This document shows positions 1-8,034 of a DNA stretch of 64,000 nucleotides, one piece after another. The translations under genes and the position numbers were made by a program. The DNA is from Hyphomonadaceae bacterium UBA7672 (GTDB taxonomy: Bacteria; Pseudomonadota; Alphaproteobacteria; Caulobacterales; Hyphomonadaceae): the NCBI GenBank assembly GCA_002483135.1, contig DLHI01000035.1:308448-372447 (forward strand), read 5' to 3'. The notes below the pieces were generated by a model that saw only the letters and a program-made list of their open reading frames with translations, did no database searches and was not told the DNA's origin. How positions within the stretch are numbered: position 1 is the stretch's first letter; each line of letters starts with the position of its first letter.

Positions 1-133
1 CTTTGACCGACTGGCCGGGGTTCAGGAATTCGGCCTTGCCGTAGATATTGGCCCCAGTCAGCTCCGAGGCCCGGCGCAGCCTGACCAGCGGCGTCCGGCC
101 AATGGCCTCAATGATGTTGCCGTGCGTGCGCAT
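1..133 (-). CDS. cysK: Cysteine synthase A, N-terminal part (runs off left edge)
   Basis: Only the first 44 residues are in the window. They read as a cysteine synthase N-terminus: an IGRTPLVRL motif, then NIYGKAEFLNPG and SVK, where the lysine matches the one that binds PLP in O-acetylserine sulfhydrylase. The enzyme makes cysteine from O-acetylserine and sulfide in the cytoplasm. The ATG at 131-133 is chosen because AGGAAG lies 6 bases upstream on the minus strand. One oddity is NPGQSVK where the family usually has NPGGSVK. The gene diverges from the DUF6134 gene. A cystathionine beta-synthase-like paralogue cannot be excluded from so short a piece. Confidence 0.85.
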   Translation of the reverse strand, partial: MRTHGNIIEAIGRTPLVRLRRASELTGANIYGKAEFLNPGQSVK

Positions 134-265
134 GAACCGCTTCCTGGAGCCCCGGCCGGCGCCGGACAAGCCCCTATCACCTAGGGAGATTGCGGCGCCG
201 GATCAACCAGAGAGGCTGATCCGATCGTTCAGGCCTTGCGTAACCCGTGGGAAGGAGAAATCGGC

Positions 266-913
266 ATGAAGATTCTCGCGATTCTGGCAGCCGTCCTGCT
301 GGCTACGCTTCCGGCCCACGCCAACACCTGGAAACCTGAACACGGCGACAAGCTCGAATTCGATGTCCTGCGGGATGGCGGGCCGCTTGGCTACCACACC
401 GTTACGTTCTCACGCTCGGGCGATACGCTCACGGTGGAGACCGATGTGGAGCTGAAGGTCTCCTTCGGCCCGATCACCTTCTTTGAATACCTCCACGACG
501 TCACCGAGAAATATACATCGGGCAAGCTGGTTTGGGTTGGCTCTCGCACGAAGAACGAAGGCAAGTGGAAAACGCTCTCGGCGCAGGCCGTGGGCGGCGG
601 TCTCAAGGTTGCGAGCGAAGCGTTCAACGGAATGCTGACAGGCGCGGTGATCCCATCGACGCACTGGAACCAGGAAGAGATGAAACAGGCCGCGATGTTC
701 TCGACAGAGACCGGCGAGATGCTTCCGATGAAGGTGACCGATCGGGGCATGGAGCGCGTGAAGGTCGGCGGCACAACCATCGAGGCCCGCCGCTATGATG
801 TTGTGTCGGATCTCACAGCAAGCTTCTGGTATGATGCGCAGGGCCGCTGGGTGAAATGCGCCTTCGAGGCCGAGGGATCGAAGATCGAATACGTGCTGCG
901 CAAGTTGCCCTGA
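266..913 (+). CDS. DUF6134 family exported protein
   Basis: This 215-residue protein begins with a clear signal peptide (MKILAILAAVLLATLPAHA, cleaved after AHA) and is predicted periplasmic. The rest is a beta-rich single domain with alternating hydrophobic strands and no obvious catalytic motif, resembling the uncharacterised DUF6134 family found in Hyphomonadaceae and relatives. An upstream in-frame GTG exists, but the ATG at 266 follows a good GGAGAAA ribosome binding site and begins the signal peptide, so it is preferred. It precedes another exported small protein in the same direction; the gap of about 190 bases suggests separate transcription. No function is known. Confidence 0.75.
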   Translation: MKILAILAAVLLATLPAHANTWKPEHGDKLEFDVLRDGGPLGYHTVTFSRSGDTLTVETDVELKVSFGPITFFEYLHDVTEKYTSGKLVWVGSRTKNEGKWKTLSAQAVGGGLKVASEAFNGMLTGAVIPSTHWNQEEMKQAAMFSTETGEMLPMKVTDRGMERVKVGGTTIEARRYDVVSDLTASFWYDAQGRWVKCAFEAEGSKIEYVLRKLP

Positions 914-1103
914 TTGCTTCTCGAAACGCAGAAGAATTCCCGGCGGCGCAGGTCGCTGCGTGTAACCCGTTACCTTGTGTTCATCGAAGGAACAGCCGCC
1001 GCTTAACGCGCGTTGGCTATCCGAGCGATCGACACCGGCATCTCCGGATCGATCGCAAGGATGGCGTTCGCGTGAGCGAACGCGGGATAGCAAGGAGGCA
1101 GAC

Positions 1104-1583
1104 ATGCCGAAGTTCATTCCTACGATTGCCGCCGCCGCAATGGGAGCTGCGATTATGGCTGCGCCCGCTCACGCAGCCGGCGTGAAGGTGGGGACGCTCA
1201 CCTGCGAGGTTGAAGGCGGTTGGGGCCTCGTGCTGGGGTCGCAGAAAGACCTCTCGTGTGAGTTCAAGTCAGCGACGACAAACCAAGTCTCGCACTACAC
1301 GGGCGACATCACCAAGCTTGGGGTCGACGTTGGCTATACGAATGCAGGCGTGCTGGTGTGGGCCGTGATCGCGCCATCGGCCGACATGCAGCCGGATGCG
1401 CTCGAAGGGAAATATGCGGGCGCGACTGCTGGCGTAACTGCTGTTGTGGGCGGCAATCTCAACGTGATGGTTGGTGGCCTCGACAAGTCCTTCACGCTAC
1501 AGCCGCTCAGCGTTGAGGGTAATACGGGCATCAGCCTCACTGCTGCTGTCGGCGCGATGGAGCTGAACTACGATAAGCCCTAG
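1104..1583 (+). CDS. DUF992 domain-containing exported protein
   Basis: This 159-residue protein has a signal peptide ending in APAHA and then the DUF992 pattern: a start of GVKVGTLTCEV, a GGWGLVLGSQKDLSCEF block with two cysteines, and a C-terminal ALEGKYAGATAGVTAVVGGNLN glycine-rich region. DUF992 proteins are small alphaproteobacterial periplasmic proteins of unknown role. The start at 1104 follows AAGGAGGCAGAC, an excellent ribosome binding site; the in-frame extension back to 975 has no such site and would bury the signal peptide. The two cysteines could form a disulfide. A strong hairpin follows the stop codon. Confidence 0.85.
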   Translation: MPKFIPTIAAAAMGAAIMAAPAHAAGVKVGTLTCEVEGGWGLVLGSQKDLSCEFKSATTNQVSHYTGDITKLGVDVGYTNAGVLVWAVIAPSADMQPDALEGKYAGATAGVTAVVGGNLNVMVGGLDKSFTLQPLSVEGNTGISLTAAVGAMELNYDKP

Positions 1584-1620
1584 TTGCGGTTCCCCTGGTT
1601 TGGCTGGGGAAGTACGAAGG

Positions 1621-1646
1621 AAGTGGCGGGCCTCGGCCCGCCGCTT
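1621..1646. terminator. Strong GC-rich hairpin between convergent genes
   Basis: An 11-bp stem (one G-T pair) closes a CTCG loop. It lies between the stop of the DUF992 gene and the stop of the minus-strand SMR gene, so it could end transcription in both directions. There is no long T run on either side, so it may act as a weak intrinsic terminator or as a 3' stabilising structure. Confidence 0.55.
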
Positions 1647-1655
1647 CTGTATTCG

Positions 1656-1976
1656 CTAGGCGTCGCTTGCCAGCTTGAGCCCGATGATTCCCGCAAGGAT
1701 AAGCAGGGCCGATCCGATCCGCATCGCGGTCACCGCTTCACCCAGCAGCACGATGCCGAGGATGAAGGCGCCAACCGCGCCAATGCCAGTCCAGATCGCA
1801 TAGGCGGTGCCCAGCGGCAGGTCCTTCATCGCCAGCGACAACGCCCAGAAGCTCGCGATCATCGCGACAATGGCGACAGTCGCTTCGAACGGCTTGGAAA
1901 GATTGTCGGACACCTTGAGCATGTAGGCCCACAGCACTTCGAGCAGGCCGGCAATTCCAAGAAACACCCAGGCCAT
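1656..1976 (-). CDS. gdx: SMR family exporter, guanidinium exporter Gdx/SugE type
   Basis: This 106-residue protein has four membrane helices typical of small multidrug resistance transporters. Glu13 in GLLEVLWA is the essential proton/substrate-binding glutamate, and the LPLGTAYAIWTGIGAVG block is characteristic of the SugE/Gdx branch rather than EmrE. Gdx proteins exchange guanidinium for protons and work as dual-topology dimers, so one gene is enough. The start at 1976 is chosen because GGAGGG lies four bases upstream; the ATG at 1988 overlaps that ribosome binding site. Two ACGR-loop hairpins upstream look like a guanidine-II riboswitch, which supports guanidinium rather than quaternary ammonium drugs as substrate. 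Confidence 0.88.
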   Translation of the reverse strand: MAWVFLGIAGLLEVLWAYMLKVSDNLSKPFEATVAIVAMIASFWALSLAMKDLPLGTAYAIWTGIGAVGAFILGIVLLGEAVTAMRIGSALLILAGIIGLKLASDA

Positions 1977-1993
1977 GCGGCCCTCCATATCTG

Positions 1994-2042
1994 GTCGGGC
2001 CGTCCCGCGTGATTGCCCGTGATCGGGGGAGGTCGTCCTCGC
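1994..2042 (-). promoter_or_regulatory. Candidate guanidine-II (mini-ykkC) riboswitch
   Basis: Read on the minus strand, two perfect four-base-pair stems each close an ACGR tetraloop: GAGG-ACGA-CCTC at 2040-2029 and CGGG-ACGG-CCCG at 2007-1996. Both contain the core GGACGRCC and they are 21 bases apart, within the linker range of the guanidine-II class. The second hairpin ends about 10 bases before the GGAGGG ribosome binding site of the SMR exporter. In the known class, two guanidinium-bound loops dock together and free the ribosome binding site. The gene downstream is the classic target of this riboswitch, so sequence and context agree. Confidence 0.85.
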
Positions 2043-2118
2043 TTGACCGCCATGTGGGACAGGCGGAGCAGGAGGTCAACAGCATTGCGTTCTGCATCGG
2101 GCGGCCTATCCCTGCCGG

Positions 2119-2862
2119 ATGGCTGAATGGACCGACCGGGCGATTTCGCTGGGCTTGCGGCGCTACGGGGAGACCGGGGCGACGCTTGAAGTGTTCGCGC
2201 GCGAGCATGGCCGCAGGCGGGCCTGGGTGCATGGCGGGGCCAGCCGCACCAAGCGCGCGCCGATGCAGCCGGGCAACACGCTGCAGGTCACCTGGAAGGC
2301 GCGGGCGGAGGACAGCCTGGGCTTCTTCACGGCCGAGATGGAAAGCGAGCGCGCCGCGCGCCACATGGCCGACGCGGAGGCGCTGGCGGGATTGTCTGCG
2401 CTGTCCGATCTTCTCTCGGCCGCCTTGCCGGAAGGCGAGGCGAAGCCGGAGTTGTTCGACGCAGCCGAAACGGTTCTCGACATGCTGGGCGAGCCCGAGG
2501 TGTGGCCCGCCCTGTTCATCCGCTGGGAACTGGGGCTGCTCACCATGCTTGGCTATGGGCTCGACCTTTCCACATGCGCCATCTCTGGCGGCAATGACGG
2601 TCTGACCCATGTGAGCCCCAAATCAGGGCGCGCGGTGCGGGGTTCGGAAGCTGGCGAATACCTGGACCGGTTGTTGCCGCTGCCGCTGTTCCTCCTGGAT
2701 TCAACTGCGCCGCCAACCCCTGTGGATATCCATGTCGGGTTCCGCCTGACCGGACATTTCCTGCAGGAGCGGCTGTTCTCCGATCTCAACAGGGGTATGC
2801 CCGAAGCGCGCCATCTGATGATTGACCGGCTGGAGCGGGCGGGGCGACTCTCCCCCGGCTGA
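2119..2862 (+). CDS. recO: DNA repair protein RecO
   Basis: RecO loads RecA with RecF/RecR and anneals SSB-coated strands during recombinational repair. The 247-residue length is normal. The N-terminal OB-fold is visible as GLRRYGETGATLEVFAREHGR followed by a GGASRTKRAPMQPGN segment, and the helical C-terminal domain includes RWELGLLTMLGYGLDLSTCA. The zinc-binding cysteine cluster of some RecO proteins is largely absent, which is common in alphaproteobacteria. The ATG start is the first in frame. It is followed after 26 bases by parC in the same direction, an arrangement common in this class; era or rnc are not in view. Confidence 0.93.
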   Translation: MAEWTDRAISLGLRRYGETGATLEVFAREHGRRRAWVHGGASRTKRAPMQPGNTLQVTWKARAEDSLGFFTAEMESERAARHMADAEALAGLSALSDLLSAALPEGEAKPELFDAAETVLDMLGEPEVWPALFIRWELGLLTMLGYGLDLSTCAISGGNDGLTHVSPKSGRAVRGSEAGEYLDRLLPLPLFLLDSTAPPTPVDIHVGFRLTGHFLQERLFSDLNRGMPEARHLMIDRLERAGRLSPG

Positions 2863-2888
2863 TTCGAATACGCGTACTGGAAGTCCTT

Positions 2889-5135
2889 ATGTCGAAGAAC
2901 ACTACCGGCGACCCGCGCGACAATGGCGGCGATATCATCGAAGAGCCGATGAACGACGCGCTGTCGCGCCGCTATCTCGCCTATGCGCTGTCCACCATCA
3001 CGGCGCGGGCGCTGCCCGATGCGCGCGACGGCCTGAAGCCTGTGCATCGTCGCGTGCTCTATTCGATGAGCCAGCTGGGGCTGAACCCGCAGGGTGGGCA
3101 CCGGAAGTCGGCCACCGTTGTCGGTGAAGTCATCGGTAAATATCACCCGCACGGCGACCAATCGATCTATGACGCTATGGTGCGCCTCGCGCAGGATTTC
3201 GCGACGCGCGCGCCGTTGGTCGATGGACAGGGCAACTTCGGCAACATCGACGGCGATGCGGCCGCCGCCTTCCGTTACACCGAAGCCAAGCTGACACCTG
3301 CGGCGATGCTGCTGCTGGAAGGCCTCGACGACGACGCCGTAGATTTCAAGGAAACCTATGACGGCACGCACAAGGAGCCGGTGGTTCTCGCCTCTGGCTT
3401 CCCGAACCTGCTGGTCAACGGATCATCGGGCATCGCCGTGGGCATGGCGACCTCGATCCCGCCGCACAACCCGGCCGAATGTATAGATGCTGCGATCTAC
3501 CTGCTTGATAATCCGAGGTCGACTGTCGATGATCTGATGAAGATCGTTACGGGTCCGGATTTTCCCACCGGCGGCGTTGTCGTCGAGACGAAGGAAGGCC
3601 TGCGCGAGGTCTATGCGACCGGTCGCGGCGGCATTCGCGTACAGGCGAAGTGGACGAAGGAAGACCTCGGCCGCGGTATGTGGCGCGTGATCATCACCGA
3701 GATTCCGTATCAGGTGCAGAAATCCAAGCTGATGGAGCGCCTCGCCGAACTGATCGAGACCAAGAAAGCGCCGCTGCTCGAAGATGCGATGGATGAGTCG
3801 ACCGAGGACGTCCGCATTGTCCTCACGCCGAAGTCGCGCACGGTGGAGCCTGAAGTGTTGATGGCCTCGCTGTTTCGCCAGTGCGAACTGGAGACGCGCT
3901 TCCCAGTCAACATGAACGTGCTGGATCGCGGCGTGCCCAAGGTCATGGGCCTGCGTGACCTGCTCAACTGCTATCTCGATCATCGTCGCGAAGTCATCGT
4001 TCGGCGTGCGAAACACCGGCTGGGCAAGATCGAGCATCGCCTCGAAGTGCTGGACGGCCTGCTCAAGGCCTATCTCAACATAGATGAAGTGATCCGGATC
4101 ATCCGCACGGAAGACGATCCGAAATCGGTGATGATGAAGCGCTTCCGGCTGAGCGAGATACAGGTCGAAGCGATCCTCAACATGCGCCTGCGTGCGCTGC
4201 GCAAGCTCGAAGAAATCGAGATCAGGCGCGAGCACAAGGAACTATCCGAAGAGAAGGCCAATATCGAGAAGTTGCTCGGTTCAACCGACCGCCAGTGGAC
4301 GGAAGTGAAGCGTCAGCTGAAAGCTGCGCGCGAGGTGTTCGATCCGGGCAAGCGCCTGGGCAAGCGTCGCTCAATTTTCGGCGTGGCGAAGGAGATCGAC
4401 ACCGAAGCGGCGCTCGAGGCGCTGATCGTGAAGGAGCCGGTCACTGTTGTGCTGTCGCAGAAAGGCTGGATCCGCGCGCTGAAGGGCCACAACCAGAAGC
4501 TCGACGACCTGAAATTCAAGGAAGGCGATGAGCTGGCGCTGTCGTTAGAGTGCCAGACGACGGACAAAGTGATCCTGCTGGCGTCTGGCGGACGCGCATT
4601 CACGATCGGCGCGGACAAATTGCCGGGCGGCCGCGGGCATGGCGAGCCTATCCGCCTTAATCTGGAAGTGCCCGAAGCCGAGACGATACTCGCCATGTTC
4701 ATTCCCGAGGAGAAGGCAAAGCGTATTGTTGCCTCCAGCAAAGGCTATGGCTTCATCGTGCCGGACGCGGAGCTGGTCTCCTCGACGCGGAAGGGCAAGA
4801 TCATCCTGAATGTCGGCCCGAAGGAACACACGGCGATCTGCGTAAAGGTGGAGGGCGATCTGGTCGCCTCCATCGGCAAGAACCGCAAGCTGGTGATCTT
4901 CAAGACCGACGAGATGCCAGAGATGGCGCGCGGCAAGGGCGTCAAGATCCAGTCGTTCGGCGACGGCGGCCTCTTGGACCTGAAGACGTTCAGCAAGGCC
5001 GATGGCCTAACCTGGATCGACACGGCCGGCCGCCAGCAATCGGCGGAGGACTGGAAGAACTGGGTCGGCAAGCGCGCTCAGTCCGGCCGCCTCGCTCCGC
5101 GCGGCTTCAACAAGAACGGGAAGTTCGTGGGCTAG
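2889..5135 (+). CDS. parC: DNA topoisomerase IV subunit A
   Basis: The 748-residue product is the DNA-breaking subunit of topoisomerase IV, which with ParE decatenates daughter chromosomes. The catalytic tyrosine is Tyr130 in AAFRYTEAKL. The winged-helix region carries HPHGDQSIYDAM; the residue equivalent to Ser80 of Escherichia coli ParC is Gln91, and Asp95 replaces Glu84. A long coiled-coil tower and a shortened beta-pinwheel domain follow. Length and the lack of a GyrA-box (QRRGG-type) motif in the C-terminal part argue for ParC rather than GyrA. It follows recO closely and may be co-transcribed with it. Confidence 0.95.
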   Translation: MSKNTTGDPRDNGGDIIEEPMNDALSRRYLAYALSTITARALPDARDGLKPVHRRVLYSMSQLGLNPQGGHRKSATVVGEVIGKYHPHGDQSIYDAMVRLAQDFATRAPLVDGQGNFGNIDGDAAAAFRYTEAKLTPAAMLLLEGLDDDAVDFKETYDGTHKEPVVLASGFPNLLVNGSSGIAVGMATSIPPHNPAECIDAAIYLLDNPRSTVDDLMKIVTGPDFPTGGVVVETKEGLREVYATGRGGIRVQAKWTKEDLGRGMWRVIITEIPYQVQKSKLMERLAELIETKKAPLLEDAMDESTEDVRIVLTPKSRTVEPEVLMASLFRQCELETRFPVNMNVLDRGVPKVMGLRDLLNCYLDHRREVIVRRAKHRLGKIEHRLEVLDGLLKAYLNIDEVIRIIRTEDDPKSVMMKRFRLSEIQVEAILNMRLRALRKLEEIEIRREHKELSEEKANIEKLLGSTDRQWTEVKRQLKAAREVFDPGKRLGKRRSIFGVAKEIDTEAALEALIVKEPVTVVLSQKGWIRALKGHNQKLDDLKFKEGDELALSLECQTTDKVILLASGGRAFTIGADKLPGGRGHGEPIRLNLEVPEAETILAMFIPEEKAKRIVASSKGYGFIVPDAELVSSTRKGKIILNVGPKEHTAICVKVEGDLVASIGKNRKLVIFKTDEMPEMARGKGVKIQSFGDGGLLDLKTFSKADGLTWIDTAGRQQSAEDWKNWVGKRAQSGRLAPRGFNKNGKFVG

Positions 5136-5151
5136 GCGCACACGAAATATG

Positions 5152-5176
5152 CCGGCCCTTTCCGTAAAGGCGCCGG
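5152..5176 (+). terminator. Possible terminator after parC
   Basis: A ten-base-pair stem with one bulged C closes a CCGT loop 17 bases after the parC stop and is followed by GTTGTTGA, a weak T-rich tail. It lies just before the MFS gene, so it may separate the two transcripts. Confidence 0.4.
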
Positions 5177-5213
5177 GTTGTTGATGCGGCGCACCCGCGC
5201 CTAGCCTTCGGGC

Positions 5214-6650
5214 ATGGCTGAAGACACGACGACCGCGGCGAAGGGTCCAACGCTTCGCACCAAGCTCGCATACGGCCTCGGCTCGGCTGCGTTCGGAATC
5301 AAGGATCAGGGGTTCGGCTTCTTCCTGCTGATCTTCTACAGCCAGGTCATAGGGGTTGATGCCCGGCTTGTGGGGCTTGCGCTAACCATCGCGCTGGTGG
5401 TCGACGCGATCTCGGACCCAATCGTGGGCTACTGGTCCGACAATTTCCGCTCGCGATGGGGCCGGCGGCACCCCTTCATGTACGCATCGGCGTTGCCGGT
5501 TGCGGTTAGCTATTTGCTGCTCTGGAATCCGCCGTCAGGGTGGAGTGATGAAGGGCTTTTCTGGTATCTCGTCGTGCTGGCCGTTCTCACGCGCACCTTT
5601 ATCACCTTCTTTGAAACACCCAACGCCGCGCTCGCGCCGGAACTGACGCGCGATTACGACCAGCGCAGCACGCTGCAGTCCTGGCGCAGCTTCTTCGGCT
5701 GGACGTTCGGGAACGCAATGACGGTGATGATGTTCATCGCGCTGTTCCCTGCGTTCGTGACGACCGCCATTCCAAACGGCCAGTTCAATCGCGACGCTTA
5801 CAGCTTGTATGCGTGGATCTCGGCGGGCTTGATCCTGTTTTCGATATTGATCTCGTCCATGGGTACGCACGGCGAGGCCGCAAAGCTCAGCCAGCCGGCT
5901 GCGCGGAGAGTTACGCTTGGCATGGTGTTTCGCGAGATTTTCCAGACCCTGGCCAACCGATCCTTCCTCGCGATCTTCCTGACGGCGATGTTTGCATTTG
6001 TCGCGGCTGGTCTTGGTAGTGCGCTTTCAGTCTACTTCACGACCTACTTCTGGGGGTTCGGGTCCGAACAGATCGGGCTGATCACGCTGGCCATCTTCTT
6101 TTCCGCCACGCTGGGAGCTGTTGTTGCGCCGATGGTGTCGCGGCGCCTGGGCAAGAGGCGGGCTGCGATTATGCTGGGCGTGGTCGGGATGTTCATCTCA
6201 CCTCTTGGCATCGTTCTTCGCCTGTTCGGCGTCCTGCAGCCGGCGACCGACGAGGCGTTCTGGTTCGTCTTCCTGGTGGGGCAGGTCGATGTGATCATCG
6301 TCGTCGCGACGCAGATCCTGATCGCGTCAATGATTTCCGATCTTGTGGAGCAATCCGAGGTGAAAACCGGGCGTCGATCGGAAGGCGTATTCTTCGCGGC
6401 TAACACCTTCATCCAGAAAATCACATCCGGGCTCGGGCTGACGGTCGCGGCGCTTGTGCTGGCGCTGGCCCACTTCCCGGCGGGCGCCGCACCGGAGCAG
6501 GTTCCCGATAACGTGCTGATTGCGCTGGGGTGGTGGTACTTGCCCGTGATGCTGGCGCTGAGGCTCTTCATGATCGGCGCCATCTCGCTCTACGCGCTCG
6601 ACCGCGTCACGCATGACAGCAACCTGAAGACGCTGGACGCGCGACGCTGA
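5214..6650 (+). CDS. GPH-family sugar:cation symporter (MFS fold)
   Basis: This 478-residue inner-membrane protein has about twelve hydrophobic helices. Near residues 15-95 it shows the glycoside-pentoside-hexuronide symporter signature: KLAYGLGSAAFGIKDQGFGFF, then DAISDPIVGYWSDNFRSRWGRRHPFM. Family members, such as the melibiose and xyloside carriers, take up sugars with H+ or Na+. The substrate cannot be read from sequence. Its 3' end meets otsA with only ten bases between them, and no sugar-degrading enzyme lies in the same direction, so the substrate is not suggested by neighbours. Confidence 0.85.
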   Translation: MAEDTTTAAKGPTLRTKLAYGLGSAAFGIKDQGFGFFLLIFYSQVIGVDARLVGLALTIALVVDAISDPIVGYWSDNFRSRWGRRHPFMYASALPVAVSYLLLWNPPSGWSDEGLFWYLVVLAVLTRTFITFFETPNAALAPELTRDYDQRSTLQSWRSFFGWTFGNAMTVMMFIALFPAFVTTAIPNGQFNRDAYSLYAWISAGLILFSILISSMGTHGEAAKLSQPAARRVTLGMVFREIFQTLANRSFLAIFLTAMFAFVAAGLGSALSVYFTTYFWGFGSEQIGLITLAIFFSATLGAVVAPMVSRRLGKRRAAIMLGVVGMFISPLGIVLRLFGVLQPATDEAFWFVFLVGQVDVIIVVATQILIASMISDLVEQSEVKTGRRSEGVFFAANTFIQKITSGLGLTVAALVLALAHFPAGAAPEQVPDNVLIALGWWYLPVMLALRLFMIGAISLYALDRVTHDSNLKTLDARR

Positions 6651-6660
6651 ATTCCCTGGC

Positions 6661-8034
6661 TCAGGCGGCCATCAGTTCGTCGGTGAAAGTCTTGCGCCAC
6701 CAGATCACGTCCTTCGACCTTATCGAAGCCATCATGCTGCGCCAGCGGCCTATGCGTTCCGGCCGCTGCATCTTCAGTGCAGTGACGATCGCGTCTGATA
6801 TTTCCTCCGCGCTGTAGGGGTTCACGAGAACTGCATCCTCCAGTTGCGTGCTGGCGCCGGCAAAGCGCGACAGGATCAGGACGCCGGGATCATCGGGATC
6901 CTGCGCCGCCACGTATTCCTTAGCGACGAGGTTCATCCCGTCGCGCAGCGGCGTCACCAGTCCGATCTTCGCTGCGCGATAGATGCCGGCCAGCACATCG
7001 CGTGGGTAACCCTGGTTCACATAGCGGATCGGCACCCAGTCCACGTCGGCATAGGCGCCGTTAATCTGGCCCGACAGTGCTTCGAGGCGGGAGCGAATTT
7101 TCTGGTAGGATTCCACAGAGGCGCGCGAAGGCGGCGCGATCTGCAGCAGGAACACCTGCTTCCGCTCTTCCTCATGCTCGCGCAGGAAGCGCTCGTAGCC
7201 CATGAAACGCTCTTCGAGCCCCTTTGAATAATCGAGGCGGTCCACTCCGATCATCATGGCGCGACCGTTGGCGCTTTCGATCATCTGGCGATGAGCGGAC
7301 ATTGCTGTGTCGCTGGACGAGAGTTGCGCGAATTCCTCCGCATCGATCCCGATAGGGCAGCTGATGAGGCGTACCGTGCGATCGCCAAGTGTCAGCGTGT
7401 CGGCTCCATCCCATGTCGCGCCCATCTCGTGCTCGGCGTAGTCGCGGAACGAGTTCAGCCATTCCTCAGTATGGAAGCCGATGAGGTCGTAGGCGAACAT
7501 CGCCCGCACGAGTTCATCGGCCTGGGGCAGGGTGGTGAGAAGTCGGCGCGGCGGCCAGGGTATGTGCAGGAAGAAGCCCAGCCGATTGCGGACACCGAAG
7601 CGGCGCAACGCGGCCCCGAGCGGGAAGAGATGATAGTCCTGCACCCACACCGCGTCTTCTGGTTCGATCAGAGGCCACAATGTCTCCGCCAGCCGTTCGT
7701 TCACGCGGCGGTAGCCATCGGCAAACCCACGCTCGTACTCGGCAAGATCGATGCGATAGTGGAACAGCGGCCACAATGTGCGGTTGGCGAAGCCGTTGTA
7801 GTATTCCTCGATGTCCTGGTCTTCGAGATCGACTGTCGCAGTCGTCACGCCCTCCTCGCGATGGAAGGTGATCTGGCCGCTGTAGGCGTCGGTCCGCTCG
7901 CCCGACCAGCCGAACCAGATGCCGCGATGTTCGCGCAACGCCGCCTGCAGCGCCACGGCAAGACCGCCCTGCGAGCCCGTATCTGGTCCGCCTGGCGCAT
8001 GCACACGATTGGAAACGATAATCAGCCTGCTCAT
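6661..8034 (-). CDS. otsA: Alpha,alpha-trehalose-phosphate synthase
   Basis: OtsA (GT20) joins UDP-glucose and glucose-6-phosphate to trehalose-6-phosphate. The 457-residue product has the N-terminal SRLIIVSNRV strand, a GGLAVAL loop that contacts glucose-6-phosphate, WVQDYHLFPLG, and the C-terminal VRDGMNLVAKEYVAAQ-type nucleotide-sugar site (here PLRDGMNLVAKEYV). The ATG at 8034 is chosen because the upstream in-frame extension overlaps the GH15 gene and lacks family similarity. The start overlaps the stop of the GH15 gene as ATGA, so it is the last gene of an otsB-GH15-otsA operon for trehalose, a stress and osmotic protectant. Confidence 0.95.
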   Translation of the reverse strand: MSRLIIVSNRVHAPGGPDTGSQGGLAVALQAALREHRGIWFGWSGERTDAYSGQITFHREEGVTTATVDLEDQDIEEYYNGFANRTLWPLFHYRIDLAEYERGFADGYRRVNERLAETLWPLIEPEDAVWVQDYHLFPLGAALRRFGVRNRLGFFLHIPWPPRRLLTTLPQADELVRAMFAYDLIGFHTEEWLNSFRDYAEHEMGATWDGADTLTLGDRTVRLISCPIGIDAEEFAQLSSSDTAMSAHRQMIESANGRAMMIGVDRLDYSKGLEERFMGYERFLREHEEERKQVFLLQIAPPSRASVESYQKIRSRLEALSGQINGAYADVDWVPIRYVNQGYPRDVLAGIYRAAKIGLVTPLRDGMNLVAKEYVAAQDPDDPGVLILSRFAGASTQLEDAVLVNPYSAEEISDAIVTALKMQRPERIGRWRSMMASIRSKDVIWWRKTFTDELMAA

